Shown here: piece by piece, positions 35,172 through 42,382 of the stretch
Layout of the letters: each line of letters opens with the position of its first letter
Position numbering within the stretch: the stretch's first letter is position 1
Program-made: the position numbers and the translations under genes
Notes under the pieces: model-generated
Told to the model about the DNA's origin: nothing
What the model saw: the letters and a program-made list of their open reading frames with translations, nothing else
Databases searched by the model: none
Source of the DNA: Halobacillus faecis
GTDB lineage: Bacteria > Bacillota > Bacilli > Bacillales > Halobacillaceae
Direction of reading: 5' to 3'
Assembly: GCF_007991335.1 (NCBI RefSeq)
Contig: NZ_BJYD01000002.1
Coordinates: forward strand, 1-64,000
Length of the DNA: 64,000 bases

Positions 35172-35930
35172 ATGAGAAATGATCATCGGGAAGTCAACGA
35201 ACTAAGAAAAGTAACAATCGAAACAGATTATGTGAAGCATCCAGAAGGGTCCGTACTGATCAGCTTTGGAGATACGAAAGTAATTTGTAATGCCAGCGTA
35301 GAGGATCGTGTACCTCCTTTTTTACGTGGACAAGGAAAAGGTTGGATTACAGCTGAATATGCAATGCTGCCTCGTGCAACCGAACAAAGAAATATCCGTG
35401 AGTCTTCAAAAGGGAAAGTTTCTGGCCGTACGATGGAAATCCAACGTTTAATTGGACGTTCCCTTCGTGCCGTTGTAGATTTAGATAAAATCGGCGAGCG
35501 TACCATCTGGGTCGATTGTGATGTCATCCAGGCTGATGGAGGAACACGTACAGCTTCCATTACTGGAGCCTTTGTTGCCGTCGTTATTGCTTTAGGTAAA
35601 CTAGTGGATAAAAAAGCGATCAAAGAACTGCCGATTACAGATTTCTTGACAGCTATTTCTGTAGGTGTATTACCTGGTGGCAACGAGATCCTTGATCTTT
35701 GTTATGAAGAAGACAGTAAAGCACAGGTGGATATGAACGTCATTATGACGGGTAAAGGTGAATTTGTTGAGTTGCAGGGGACTGGAGAAGAAGCAACATT
35801 CTCTATGCAGCAACTGAATAAGATGTTGTCTCTTGCAGAAGAAGGCGTTGCAGACCTAATCAAACTCCAGGAAGAAGCCATCGGAGAATGGTCAGACGTC
35901 ATCCGTACAAAAGCAGAGGCAGCTAAATAA
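35172..35930 (+). CDS. rph: Ribonuclease PH
   Basis: The 252-residue phosphorolytic exonuclease trims tRNA 3' ends. Core motifs are intact: [75 protein letters not shown] and the active-site aspartates near [23 protein letters not shown] 35172 has AAAGGAGGT upstream; upstream in-frame codons to 35091 overlap the gerM terminator region and are rejected. The stop codon abuts the ATG of rdgB, so the two are coupled. Confidence 0.96.
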   Translation: MRNDHREVNELRKVTIETDYVKHPEGSVLISFGDTKVICNASVEDRVPPFLRGQGKGWITAEYAMLPRATEQRNIRESSKGKVSGRTMEIQRLIGRSLRAVVDLDKIGERTIWVDCDVIQADGGTRTASITGAFVAVVIALGKLVDKKAIKELPITDFLTAISVGVLPGGNEILDLCYEEDSKAQVDMNVIMTGKGEFVELQGTGEEATFSMQQLNKMLSLAEEGVADLIKLQEEAIGEWSDVIRTKAEAAK

Positions 35931-36524
35931 ATGAAGGAACTGATCGTAGCGACGAAGAATCCAGGGAAAGTGGATGAGTTCCGTCAGATGTTTTCAAAGT
36001 ACAATATTTCTGTGAGATCCTTGTTAGATATTGATCGTTCCATCGATATAGAAGAAACAGGATCAACATTTGAAGAAAATGCGGTCATTAAAGCCGAAGC
36101 GATGGCAGAGCATTTTGGGGTCCCTGTTGTGGCTGATGATTCAGGATTGGAAGTCGACGCGTTGAACGGAGAACCAGGTGTTTATTCTGCCCGCTATGCA
36201 GGTATAGAGAAAGATGACGGGAAGAATACAGAAAAACTTTTAAAAGAGCTACAAGAAGTACCTGAAGAAGAACGTTCAGCACGGTTTGTGTGTGCCGTAG
36301 CGGTCGCTAGGCCAGGAGAAGACACTTTTGTCAGAAGAGGGACATGTGAAGGTACGATTGCGGGCGAACCTCAAGGCACGAATGGTTTCGGTTATGATCC
36401 TGTCTTTATACCGGAAGGATCATCCCGCACAATGGCAGAACATTCCTCTGAAGAGAAGAACGCAATCAGCCACCGACACCACGCCATACAACAAATTGAA
36501 GAGTGGTTGAAAACTCAAAGCTAA
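35931..36524 (+). CDS. rdgB: XTP/dITP diphosphatase (Ham1/RdgB family)
   Basis: The 197-residue enzyme hydrolyses non-canonical purine triphosphates such as XTP and dITP to monophosphates and PPi. It shows the ATKNPGKVDEFRQMF substrate motif, ETGSTFEENAVIKAEA, VVADDSGLEVDALNGEPGVYSARYAG and the GFGYDPVFIPEG segment. It starts immediately after the rph stop, so it relies on coupling. ysnB follows 15 bases after its stop. The rph-ysnA-ysnB order equals B. subtilis. Confidence 0.96.
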   Translation: MKELIVATKNPGKVDEFRQMFSKYNISVRSLLDIDRSIDIEETGSTFEENAVIKAEAMAEHFGVPVVADDSGLEVDALNGEPGVYSARYAGIEKDDGKNTEKLLKELQEVPEEERSARFVCAVAVARPGEDTFVRRGTCEGTIAGEPQGTNGFGYDPVFIPEGSSRTMAEHSSEEKNAISHRHHAIQQIEEWLKTQS

Positions 36525-36538
36525 TTGAGGTGAGTCGT

Positions 36539-37063
36539 ATGCCAAAAGTTTTAATAGTAAGTGATACCCACGGTTTAAAAAAAGAAGTGGTGGAAATTAA
36601 AAAAAGACATCAGGATGTCGATGCCATGATCCATTGCGGAGATTCTGAACTCGCTTATGATTCCAAAGAACTGGAAGGCTTCTCTTATGCAAAAGGGAAC
36701 TGTGATTTCGAACCGGAAATGGAAGAAGAACAGACCCTTCAAGTGGGGGAAATAACGTTTTTGGTTGTTCATGGACATCTGCATCAGATCAAGTCCACGT
36801 TGATGCCGCTCTCGTATCGTGCAGAAGAAGTTGGTGCTCAAGTTGCCTGTTTCGGGCACTCGCATAAAGCAGGGGCAGAAAAAGTCGGTGACACGCTTTT
36901 CATTAACCCAGGCAGCGCAAGGCTTCCGAGAGATCGGGAAGAACCAACCTATGCGATTCTAGAATGGAATAACCTAAGCGACGTACATTTGCAATTTTAT
37001 CATGTGAACGGCGACCCTATGCCTGACTTGCACATGACAACAGTGCTTGCAGCGAAGAATTAA
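36539..37063 (+). CDS. ysnB: YfcE/YsnB family metallophosphoesterase
   Basis: This 174-residue calcineurin-like phosphodiesterase has the metal-binding blocks VSDTHG, MIHCGDSEL, AKGNCDFE, VVHGHLHQI and FGHSHKAG, with NPGSARLPR near the end. The family hydrolyses phosphodiester bonds in model substrates; the natural substrate is not known. ATG 36539 has GAGGTGAG upstream. Longer in-frame reading from 36503 overlaps rdgB and is unlikely. It is probably the last gene of rph-rdgB-ysnB, though no terminator is visible before the tRNA promoter. Confidence 0.9.
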   Translation: MPKVLIVSDTHGLKKEVVEIKKRHQDVDAMIHCGDSELAYDSKELEGFSYAKGNCDFEPEMEEEQTLQVGEITFLVVHGHLHQIKSTLMPLSYRAEEVGAQVACFGHSHKAGAEKVGDTLFINPGSARLPRDREEPTYAILEWNNLSDVHLQFYHVNGDPMPDLHMTTVLAAKN

Positions 37064-37082
37064 ATTCTTTGCTGCAAACCTG

Positions 37083-37111
37083 TTGACATTTCTCCATATC
37101 CTTAATATAAT
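37083..37111 (+). promoter_or_regulatory. Strong sigma-A promoter of the tRNA-Gly/tRNA-Arg unit
   Basis: Consensus TTGACA (37083-37088), 17-base spacer, consensus TATAAT (37106-37111). Confidence 0.9.
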
Positions 37112-37176
37112 AATTCTTGTCCGCTTCACAAGACAGCAACAAAAACTTGTTCTCTTAAAAGTTAACTTTTAACTAT

Positions 37177-37250
37177 GCGGGTGTAGTTTAATGGTAAAAC
37201 CTCAGCCTTCCAAGCTGATGACGAGGGTTCGATTCCCTTCACCCGCTCCA
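37177..37250 (+). tRNA. tRNA-Gly (anticodon TCC)
   Basis: Acceptor GCGGGTG pairs with CACCCGC. The anticodon loop is CTTCCAA, the T arm carries GGTTCGATTCC, and the 3' CCA is encoded (37248-37250). It lies 65 bases after a consensus promoter. Confidence 0.95.
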
Positions 37251-37276
37251 TTACATAACTTAAACTTTTCAAGAGT

Positions 37277-37305
37277 ATGTCCCAGTAGCTCAGCTGGATA
37301 GAGCA
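37277..37305 (+). pseudogene. Duplicated 5' half of tRNA-Arg (fragment)
   Basis: These 29 bases (ATG, then GTCCCAGTAGCTCAGC and on to GAGCA) are identical to 37424-37452, the 5' end of the intact tRNA-Arg. The copy stops at the D-stem boundary and is followed by unrelated sequence, so it cannot make a tRNA. It is the upstream copy, nearest the promoter. Confidence 0.88.
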
Positions 37306-37423
37306 TGATCGAATATGCTCCGAAGCGATGCTACAACGTACCGATTTCAAAGCATCTTGAATTTACTCATGAAATCGGGACGACAGCCGACAAAAGTTTG
37401 CACATTCAACTACATATTATTCC
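37306..37423. other. Non-tRNA insert between the direct repeats
   Basis: This 118-base stretch separates the tRNA fragment from the intact tRNA-Arg. It contains a 9-bp inverted repeat, CCGATTTCA (37341-37349) and TGAAATCGG (37370-37378). No ORF or known element is recognised. It may be the remnant of a deleted integrated element. Confidence 0.5.
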
Positions 37424-37425
37424 AT

Positions 37426-37499
37426 GTCCCAGTAGCTCAGCTGGATAGAGCAACAGCCTTCTAAGCTGTGGGTCGGGAGTTCGAATCTCTCCTGGGACG
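37426..37499 (+). tRNA. tRNA-Arg (anticodon TCT)
   Basis: Acceptor GTCCCAG pairs with CTGGGAC. The anticodon stem ACAGC/GCTGT holds the loop CTTCTAA (anticodon TCT, reads AGA). The T arm is GGGAGTTCGAATCTCTC and the discriminator base is G. CCA is not encoded. A strong terminator follows. Confidence 0.95.
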
Positions 37500-37506
37500 C
37501 TAAATG

Positions 37507-37549
37507 AAAAAAGCTGTTTCCTTTGCTTAGCAAAGGAAACAGCTTTTTT
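37507..37549 (+). terminator. Intrinsic terminator of the tRNA unit
   Basis: A 21-bp perfect stem (AAAAAAGCTGTTTCCTTTGC and its complement, minimal loop) ends in T6. Confidence 0.95.
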
Positions 37550-37613
37550 ATTGATGTTAAATCAATATTCATCTTTGTTATCATGCACATTTACCATTAT
37601 ACAGTCTTCAGAT

Positions 37614-37799
37614 TTAAAGCATGACCAAGGACATTGCAATCATAAATGGTTTTTGACACATCGTTCTGAATTTATTGAGCATAGCATCCAGTTCCTGAGA
37701 TTTAACAAGAGCATTGGAGTAATTTTGATCGATGAGATACGCTTGGTACATCTCTCTTCTTTTATCTTCAATTTCATTTCTTAGTTTCTCACAATCCAT
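37614..37799 (-). CDS. Spo0E-like aspartyl-phosphate phosphatase
   Basis: This 61-residue protein has the two-helix Spo0E layout: RNEIEDKRREMYQA, then the signature SQELD at residues 34-38. Spo0E-family proteins dephosphorylate Spo0A-P and delay sporulation. AAAGGAGAAG lies before the ATG. It stands alone on the minus strand, about 1.3 kb from sda, another sporulation inhibitor. The C-terminal tail after LNKF is not conserved in the family. Which family member it corresponds to cannot be decided. Confidence 0.82.
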   Translation of the reverse strand: MDCEKLRNEIEDKRREMYQAYLIDQNYSNALVKSQELDAMLNKFRTMCQKPFMIAMSLVML

Positions 37800-37972
37800 A
37801 GGACTTCTCCTTTTTTTAAAATAATTTTACCCTATGGAATAGTTGGTAAGTAATTATTAGTCACTTTTTTAGAAAAATGTCACAATTTCGAGGTCATTTG
37901 CTGATTTAAAAGATGGAAAAGGATCTGTAGGTTAAAGCTTTGTAAACTAGTTTTTGGTCCGGAGCGTGAAAA
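37800..37972. other. AT-rich intergenic region; no gene recognised
   Basis: It should hold the promoter of the Spo0E-like gene on the minus strand and possibly one for the short ORF at 37973 on the plus strand. I see no clear consensus promoter. Confidence 0.4.
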
Positions 37973-38095
37973 ATGGAGCCAAACTGGAACTTTGGATATC
38001 ATGTGAATCAATTTCTCGATATCCAAAAGAAAGCGTTGTATTCGTTTAATAGCACGGGTCAGAGATATAAAAACGAAAGAAGCGTCCAGAAATAA
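37973..38095 (+). CDS. Possible 40-residue ORF or small RNA containing a hairpin
   Basis: ATG 37973 follows GGAG (37961-37964) with 8-base spacing and opens 40 codons (MEPNWNFGYHVNQFLDIQKK and on to a basic C-terminus). Inside it TTTGGATATC (37991-38000) and GATATCCAAA (38018-38027) form a perfect 10-bp inverted repeat, and the stop lies in the terminator hairpin. It could be a small protein or a structured sRNA. No homologue is recognised. Confidence 0.35.
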   Translation: MEPNWNFGYHVNQFLDIQKKALYSFNSTGQRYKNERSVQK

Positions 38096-38118
38096 GGGTC
38101 TGGACGCTTCTTTTTTTT
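38079..38118. terminator. Bidirectional terminator downstream of the DCC gene
   Basis: GAAGCGTCCAGA (38079-38090) pairs with TCTGGACGCTTC (38099-38110), then T8 on the plus strand. Confidence 0.92.
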
Positions 38119-38126
38119 CAGAGAGC

Positions 38127-38516
38127 TCATAAGAAACGTTTCTTCATCTCAGGTGATGGCAGTTGGCAGGTCTCTTGTTTACCGAACCAATCATATCGGT
38201 TTTTTGAAAAGATTTTGTATGCCCAATCCCTAATCTGTCTAGGGACTAGGATGAAAACAAATCCAAATTTCCAAAAACCTTTCAAGCCTTTACATATTCT
38301 TAAGGCAGCCGTGGATTGAAGGTAAGCCTTAGAACCTTCAATGAGGACCAGGCTGTCCACTTCATTAGGAACATCATATTCCCGCATGATTGATTCTCCA
38401 ACTTCACTTTGCTGAGAAGCAAATTTGAAACGTCCTTCTGGATCTCTCTTAATAATGAACTGCACACTTTGATTGCAAAAATTACATTCCCCGTCAAACA
38501 GGATGATCCGTTCCAT
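38127..38516 (-). CDS. DCC family thiol-disulfide oxidoreductase (DUF393, YuxK-like)
   Basis: The 129-residue protein begins MERIILFDGECNFCNQS, the D-x-x-C-x-x-C signature of the DCC family, a thioredoxin-like group. SSLVLIEG-like strand (DSLVLIEGSKAYLQSTAALR) and VPRQIRDWAYKIFSKNRYDWFG are also typical. Function is presumed redox but unproven. ATG at 38516 has AGAGGTGA eight bases upstream; a TTG two codons earlier sits on the ribosome site. It ends at the bidirectional terminator. Confidence 0.88.
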   Translation of the reverse strand: MERIILFDGECNFCNQSVQFIIKRDPEGRFKFASQQSEVGESIMREYDVPNEVDSLVLIEGSKAYLQSTAALRICKGLKGFWKFGFVFILVPRQIRDWAYKIFSKNRYDWFGKQETCQLPSPEMKKRFL

Positions 38517-38627
38517 GTCCAATCACCTCTACATTAATTTTATCATGTTTAACAACAAAAGGTGTGCTCAACATGAGGCACATGTCACGTATTCTTCATA
38601 CGCTAAGGTGTAGAAGGGGTGATTTGT

Positions 38628-38792
38628 TTGATTGCTTTCACATATATCCTGATTGGAGTGTTTTTTTGCTTTCATCAAAAAGAACCTGTAGACCAGACTA
38701 GAGAAGAGCAGTCCATATATATGTTCGTGCTATTAGGTTGGATCATTCTTTGGCCCCTATTCTTAATCCGCATATTTCTTAAAGGTAAATAA
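38628..38792 (+). CDS. Putative small two-span membrane protein (54 residues)
   Basis: TTG at 38628 with AAGGGGT seven bases upstream opens 54 codons. The sequence shows an N-terminal hydrophobic helix (IAFTYILIGVFFCF), a charged loop (HQKEPVDQTREEQS) and a second helix (YMFVLLGWIILWPLFLIRIF), ending KGK. This layout, with a good ribosome site, suggests a real small membrane protein. I recognise no family. It is transcribed away from the DCC gene. Confidence 0.55.
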   Translation: MIAFTYILIGVFFCFHQKEPVDQTREEQSIYMFVLLGWIILWPLFLIRIFLKGK

Positions 38793-38887
38793 AGGATAGA
38801 GAAGATGGTTTTAACTCTCATACGTGCACCTTCTCAAGCACACAATAGGAATGGCTCTTAGGCCAAGCGATTTGAGGAGTGATCAGG

Positions 38888-39052
38888 ATGGAGAAGAAGA
38901 ATGTTCAGTGGTTGCCGATTGTCGCTTCTATCGGAATCGGTGCTGCCACCTACAGCATGATGACTGGTCAGGCAGGACAGTTGCAGAACGTGATCCCAAG
39001 CATTGCTAAAATGTCTGGACAACGCCAGGGCAACTCAACCTCTAATCAATAA
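38888..39052 (+). CDS. Putative 54-residue conserved-type small protein
   Basis: ATG 38888 follows GAGGAGTG with 7-base spacing and opens 54 codons starting MEKKNVQWLPIVASIGIGAA. A glycine-rich hydrophobic helix (residues 8-26) leads to a polar tail rich in Q and S. The layout recalls short DUF3918/YrzQ-type Bacillaceae proteins, but I am not certain. A strong terminator directly after the stop supports a real transcription unit. Confidence 0.6.
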   Translation: MEKKNVQWLPIVASIGIGAATYSMMTGQAGQLQNVIPSIAKMSGQRQGNSTSNQ

Positions 39053-39054
39053 AA

Positions 39055-39083
39055 AAAGGGTGTGCATGGTATGCACACCCTTT
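39055..39083. terminator. Bidirectional terminator shared with sda
   Basis: AAAGGGTGTGCAT pairs with ATGCACACCCTTT. The minus strand has the longer T-run (T7), so it also ends the sda transcript. Confidence 0.9.
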
Positions 39084-39135
39084 CTATATTCCTCTATAAT
39101 AACGTTCCCATTTCAATCGAACGTTTGGTGTCGAT

Positions 39136-39282
39136 TCATGTAAGTTGGAGATTTTCTTTAGGCAATTTCATAGATCGCTTATCAATTTCTTTCGTCAGTA
39201 AGTGGACGAATTCATCATCTAATTGAAGTTTCACGGACTCTATGTACGTTTCCAGCAATGTTTGATCATCTAGCAATGACAA
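39136..39282 (-). CDS. sda: Sporulation checkpoint inhibitor Sda
   Basis: The 48-residue product, MSLLDDQTLLETYIESVKL and on, aligns without gaps to the helical hairpin of B. subtilis Sda, conserving L-x-D-x-x-L-x-E-x-Y, the phenylalanine of DEFVHLL and the EIxKRSM motif (RRSL there). Sda binds sporulation kinases such as KinA and blocks their autophosphorylation when DNA replication is disturbed. It starts at TTG 39282, nine bases after AAGGGGA on the minus strand. A DnaA box lies about 40 bases upstream, as expected for this DnaA-regulated gene. Confidence 0.85.
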   Translation of the reverse strand: MSLLDDQTLLETYIESVKLQLDDEFVHLLTKEIDKRSMKLPKENLQLT

Positions 39283-39320
39283 AACGATACATCCCCTTAA
39301 ATTTATAATTCGGTGAAATT

Positions 39321-39329
39321 TTATTCACA
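39321..39329 (+). promoter_or_regulatory. DnaA box upstream of sda
   Basis: TTATTCACA is a perfect match to the DnaA box TTATNCACA, 39 bases before the sda start. DnaA control of sda is established in B. subtilis. Confidence 0.7.
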
Positions 39330-39572
39330 TTCACTAATTTTAGCAAAAAAAATGAAAACATCATGAGTAAAAAGTCCTGTTTTTTGCTAAGATGAAACAA
39401 ATTAGGATATTATATTGAGATAAAGTTTACGAATGATTAAAGGAAGTGTCCATCTATGTCTGTAAACAACGAATGATGACGCAATTTCCATTTATATAGA
39501 AAGTAGAAGTGTTTTCTTTGTGTTTGTTGTGAATATACTTTAGTATATCCTAATAAGCTGAATGAATAGAGG
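39330..39572. other. AT-rich intergenic region between sda and ysoA
   Basis: It should contain the sda promoter. One further DnaA-like site with a single mismatch (minus-strand ATATTCACA, near 39527-39535) is seen. A 6-codon ATG ORF near 39454 has a ribosome-like AAAGGAAG but is too short to call. Confidence 0.4.
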
Positions 39573-39600
39573 TTTGAAAAACATACAGTAGGGTTAAAAT
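39573..39600 (+). promoter_or_regulatory. Probable promoter of ysoA
   Basis: TTGAAA (39573-39578), 16-base spacer, TAAAAT (39595-39600), 33 bases before the ATG. Confidence 0.55.
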
Positions 39601-39633
39601 GAGGGAAGTATAAACTCTAGGGAAGGGTGTCTT

Positions 39634-40614
39634 ATGGAAAATAAAAACGGGAACTTAGTCATGTTCCCAAAATGGAAAACCACTCTGGAACGAGTAGGGC
39701 TGGAAGCTTTGAAGGAAAAAAGGTATAAAGACGCTTCAGAAGCCTTGGAGCCTCTTGTGGAGTATGGCGTTGCGAATGCGGATGTGATCACAGGCCTTTT
39801 GATGAGTTGGATTGAACTTGGGTTGTTTGATGAAGCGGAAGAGTTGTGCCAAAAGCAAATGAAAGAAGATTATGAACAGTACTACCATTATTTACATATC
39901 TATATCACCATCTTATTTCAAAGTAATCAGTATGAAGAAATCATTAACCTTTTGGAAGAAGTATTTGAATCCGAGGATATTCCTCATCAAAGTCGTACCC
40001 AACTCTGGCAAATGTTTGAGGTAAGCCGGAAACTTCTCGAAGATCGCCATAAAGAAGAAGGTACGAAGTATTTTGATGAATTTCATCAAGCCTTGAATTC
40101 TGATGATATACATAAGCAATGGCATGCACTTGACCAATTGAGAAAACAATCCCCTGCCCCTTTTGAGGAGGATTTTCAACGGATTTTAATGAAAGAAACC
40201 GTCCACCCGATTATTAAATCCTCCATATTGGAATGGTTCCGGGATGCAGGTTGGAGTGAAGAGTTGACCATCAAAAAATTTGGGCAGACCTCAACGATTG
40301 TCCCATCGGAATTAACACAGCTTCATTCCGATTACATCATTAAACAAATACAAATGAGACTTGGTCAAATCGAACAAAACAACCCGACGATGTATGAGAT
40401 GATTAATCGTCTTTTATATCATTATTGCTATGTCCGGTATCCAATATTTCCTAATGAAAAGGAAGTCCCGGTAATCGTTGAAGCCCTTAAACAATTAGGA
40501 CATGAGTATTTACAGCTCCCGTTGTCTGTAAATGACGAATTAGAGAACGTGGAGAAATACAAATCTGAAATTGAGCTATGTGAACAACATTACGTATTGA
40601 TCATAGGGGAATAA
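39634..40614 (+). CDS. ysoA: TPR repeat protein (YsoA-like)
   Basis: The 326-residue cytosolic protein is almost entirely helical and contains degenerate tetratricopeptide repeats (for example EALKEKRYKDASEALEPLVE near residue 25 and IELGLFDEAEELCQKQMKED near 56). TPRs mediate protein-protein contacts. It matches B. subtilis YsoA in length and in its place directly before tig. The function is unknown, and adjacency to trigger factor hints at proteostasis only by position. The ribosome site is AGGGAAGGG. Confidence 0.82.
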   Translation: MENKNGNLVMFPKWKTTLERVGLEALKEKRYKDASEALEPLVEYGVANADVITGLLMSWIELGLFDEAEELCQKQMKEDYEQYYHYLHIYITILFQSNQYEEIINLLEEVFESEDIPHQSRTQLWQMFEVSRKLLEDRHKEEGTKYFDEFHQALNSDDIHKQWHALDQLRKQSPAPFEEDFQRILMKETVHPIIKSSILEWFRDAGWSEELTIKKFGQTSTIVPSELTQLHSDYIIKQIQMRLGQIEQNNPTMYEMINRLLYHYCYVRYPIFPNEKEVPVIVEALKQLGHEYLQLPLSVNDELENVEKYKSEIELCEQHYVLIIGE

Positions 40615-40630
40615 ATGAACAGGTCACGGC

Positions 40631-40658
40631 TTGAAAGGCTGTAGGATTATGTTATAAT
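40631..40658 (+). promoter_or_regulatory. Sigma-A promoter of tig
   Basis: TTGAAA (40631-40636), 16-base spacer, TATAAT (40653-40658). Confidence 0.75.
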
Positions 40659-40760
40659 GTAGTGGTTGCAAACGAGATTCGTATGTAAAAAGAGTCATAG
40701 AATCATCAGATCATCGTCTTCGGACGAAAATGAATGAATAGATGTTGGAGGGAATTTTTT

Positions 40761-42047
40761 ATGTCAGCAAAATGGGAAAAACAAGAAGGCAATCAGGGTA
40801 CTTTGACTGTAGAAGTACCTGCAAGTGAGTTCGACAAAGCACTTGACCAAGCCTTCAAAAAAGTAGTTCAACAGGTACAAGTACCTGGTTTCCGTAAAGG
40901 TAAAGTACCACGTAAACTTTTCGAACAGCGTTTCGGAGTGGAGTCCCTTTATCAAGATGCCCTTGATATCGTTCTTCCGCAAGCTTATACAGAAGCTGTT
41001 GAAGAAACTGGAATCGAACCTGTTGATCGTCCAGATGTAGACGTGAAACAAATCGAAAAAGGTCAAGACCTTGTATTCACAGCTGAAGTTACTGTGAAGC
41101 CAGAAGTGAAGCTTGGCGACTACAAAGGTCTTGTTGTAGAAGAGCAGGATACTGAAGTATCTGATGAAGATGTTGAAAACGAACTGAAGCAAATGCAAGA
41201 ACGTCAAGCAGAGCTAGTTGTGAAAGAAGATGCAGCTGTTGAAAATGGCGACACAGTCGTTATGGATTTCGAAGGTTTCGTTGATGGCGAAGCATTCGAA
41301 GGTGGACAGGCAGACAACTACTCCCTAGAAGTTGGTTCTGGCTCTTTCATCCCAGGTTTCGAAGAGCAGCTGGTTGGTAAAAAAGCAGGAGAAGAAACAG
41401 ACGTTGAAGTTACTTTCCCTGAAGAATACCATGCAGAAGATCTAGCTGGTAAATCGGCTACTTTCAAAGTTAAAATTCACGAAGTAAAAGGAAAAGAACT
41501 TCCTGAGCTTGATGATGAATTCGCGAAAGATGTCGACGAAGAGGTCGAATCTCTTGAAGAACTGAAGACAAAAACTCGTGAGCGTCTAGAAGAGCAGAAG
41601 AAAACAGATGCTGAAAACAGCAAGCGTGACACGCTTGTAACACAAGCTTCTGAAAATGCAGAAGTTGAAATTCCTGATGCGATGGTGGATACAGAACTTG
41701 ACCGCATGGTTCAAGAATTCGAACAGCGTCTACAAATGCAAGGGATGACTAAGGACATGTACTTCCAGTTCACTGGTCAAGACGAAGATGCCCTTCGTGA
41801 GCAAATGAAAGAAGATGCTGCGAAGCGCGTGAAGACGAACCTGACTCTTGAAGCAATTGCAGAAGCAGAAAATGTCGAAGCATCTGAAGAAGATGTGAAC
41901 GCTGAACTTGAGAACATGGCTTCCATGTATCAAACAGACGTTGCGCAATTGACTCAAATGCTTGGCGGAAACACAGACATGATCAAAGAAGATCTTAAAG
42001 TCCGTAAAGCGATTGACGTTCTAGTTGCAAATTCTAAAGCTGAATAA
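40761..42047 (+). CDS. tig: Trigger factor (ribosome-associated chaperone, PPIase)
   Basis: The 428-residue chaperone binds L23 at the exit tunnel through its N-domain, where the signature [19 protein letters not shown] appears (about 35-55). An FKBP-type peptidyl-prolyl isomerase domain follows (about 160-245, [21 protein letters not shown]), then the helical C-domain. The protein is strongly acidic outside the ribosome-binding tip. ATG 40761 has TTGGAGGGA upstream; reading from 40734 would lack a site. It precedes clpX as in B. subtilis. Confidence 0.96.
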   Translation: MSAKWEKQEGNQGTLTVEVPASEFDKALDQAFKKVVQQVQVPGFRKGKVPRKLFEQRFGVESLYQDALDIVLPQAYTEAVEETGIEPVDRPDVDVKQIEKGQDLVFTAEVTVKPEVKLGDYKGLVVEEQDTEVSDEDVENELKQMQERQAELVVKEDAAVENGDTVVMDFEGFVDGEAFEGGQADNYSLEVGSGSFIPGFEEQLVGKKAGEETDVEVTFPEEYHAEDLAGKSATFKVKIHEVKGKELPELDDEFAKDVDEEVESLEELKTKTRERLEEQKKTDAENSKRDTLVTQASENAEVEIPDAMVDTELDRMVQEFEQRLQMQGMTKDMYFQFTGQDEDALREQMKEDAAKRVKTNLTLEAIAEAENVEASEEDVNAELENMASMYQTDVAQLTQMLGGNTDMIKEDLKVRKAIDVLVANSKAE

Positions 42048-42054
42048 TAAACTA

Positions 42055-42089
42055 AGAAGACAAGGTGCATGTTTCGTACCTTGTCTTCT
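42055..42089 (+). terminator. Hairpin terminator after tig
   Basis: AGAAGACAAGGT (42055-42066) pairs with ACCTTGTCTTCT (42078-42089). The T-tract is weak, so some read-through to clpX is possible. Confidence 0.78.
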
Positions 42090-42190
42090 CATATATTTCT
42101 ATAGTATAGAGTATATAGAAAGAGATTAATGGGGAAGATAGTTGATACTTCTCCAGCTGTTTACATACAATAGTATTGATGCTCCATTGT

Positions 42191-42219
42191 TTGACTTATC
42201 TGCAGTTGAATTACATAAT
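42191..42219 (+). promoter_or_regulatory. Probable promoter of clpX
   Basis: TTGACT (42191-42196), 17-base spacer, CATAAT (42214-42219). It is the best candidate in the 290-base tig-clpX gap and leaves a leader of about 155 bases in which no known riboswitch is recognised. Confidence 0.5.
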
Positions 42220-42382
42220 GAGGAAGGTGCAGGATGAGTTGCGCACACCTCTGAAAAGGTATTGCTTTTTTGTTTGAAGTTAATCTGATATGATGGGCAA
42301 AAGAAGTGAAGTGGAAACGTAAGCATCGTATCATGAAACTTCAGTCGCAACGATTGCGTCATTATAATAAGGGGTGAAACGA

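Noticed and set aside
37083-37549. Possibility of an active integrative element at the tRNA-Arg
   Set aside because: Only 118 bases lie between the direct repeats, and there is no integrase gene in the window. At most this is a scar.
38824-39009. A 61-codon plus-strand frame overlapping the 54-codon gene at 38888
   Set aside because: It has no ribosome site and a His/Arg/Cys-rich composition. The alternative frame has a good site and terminator.
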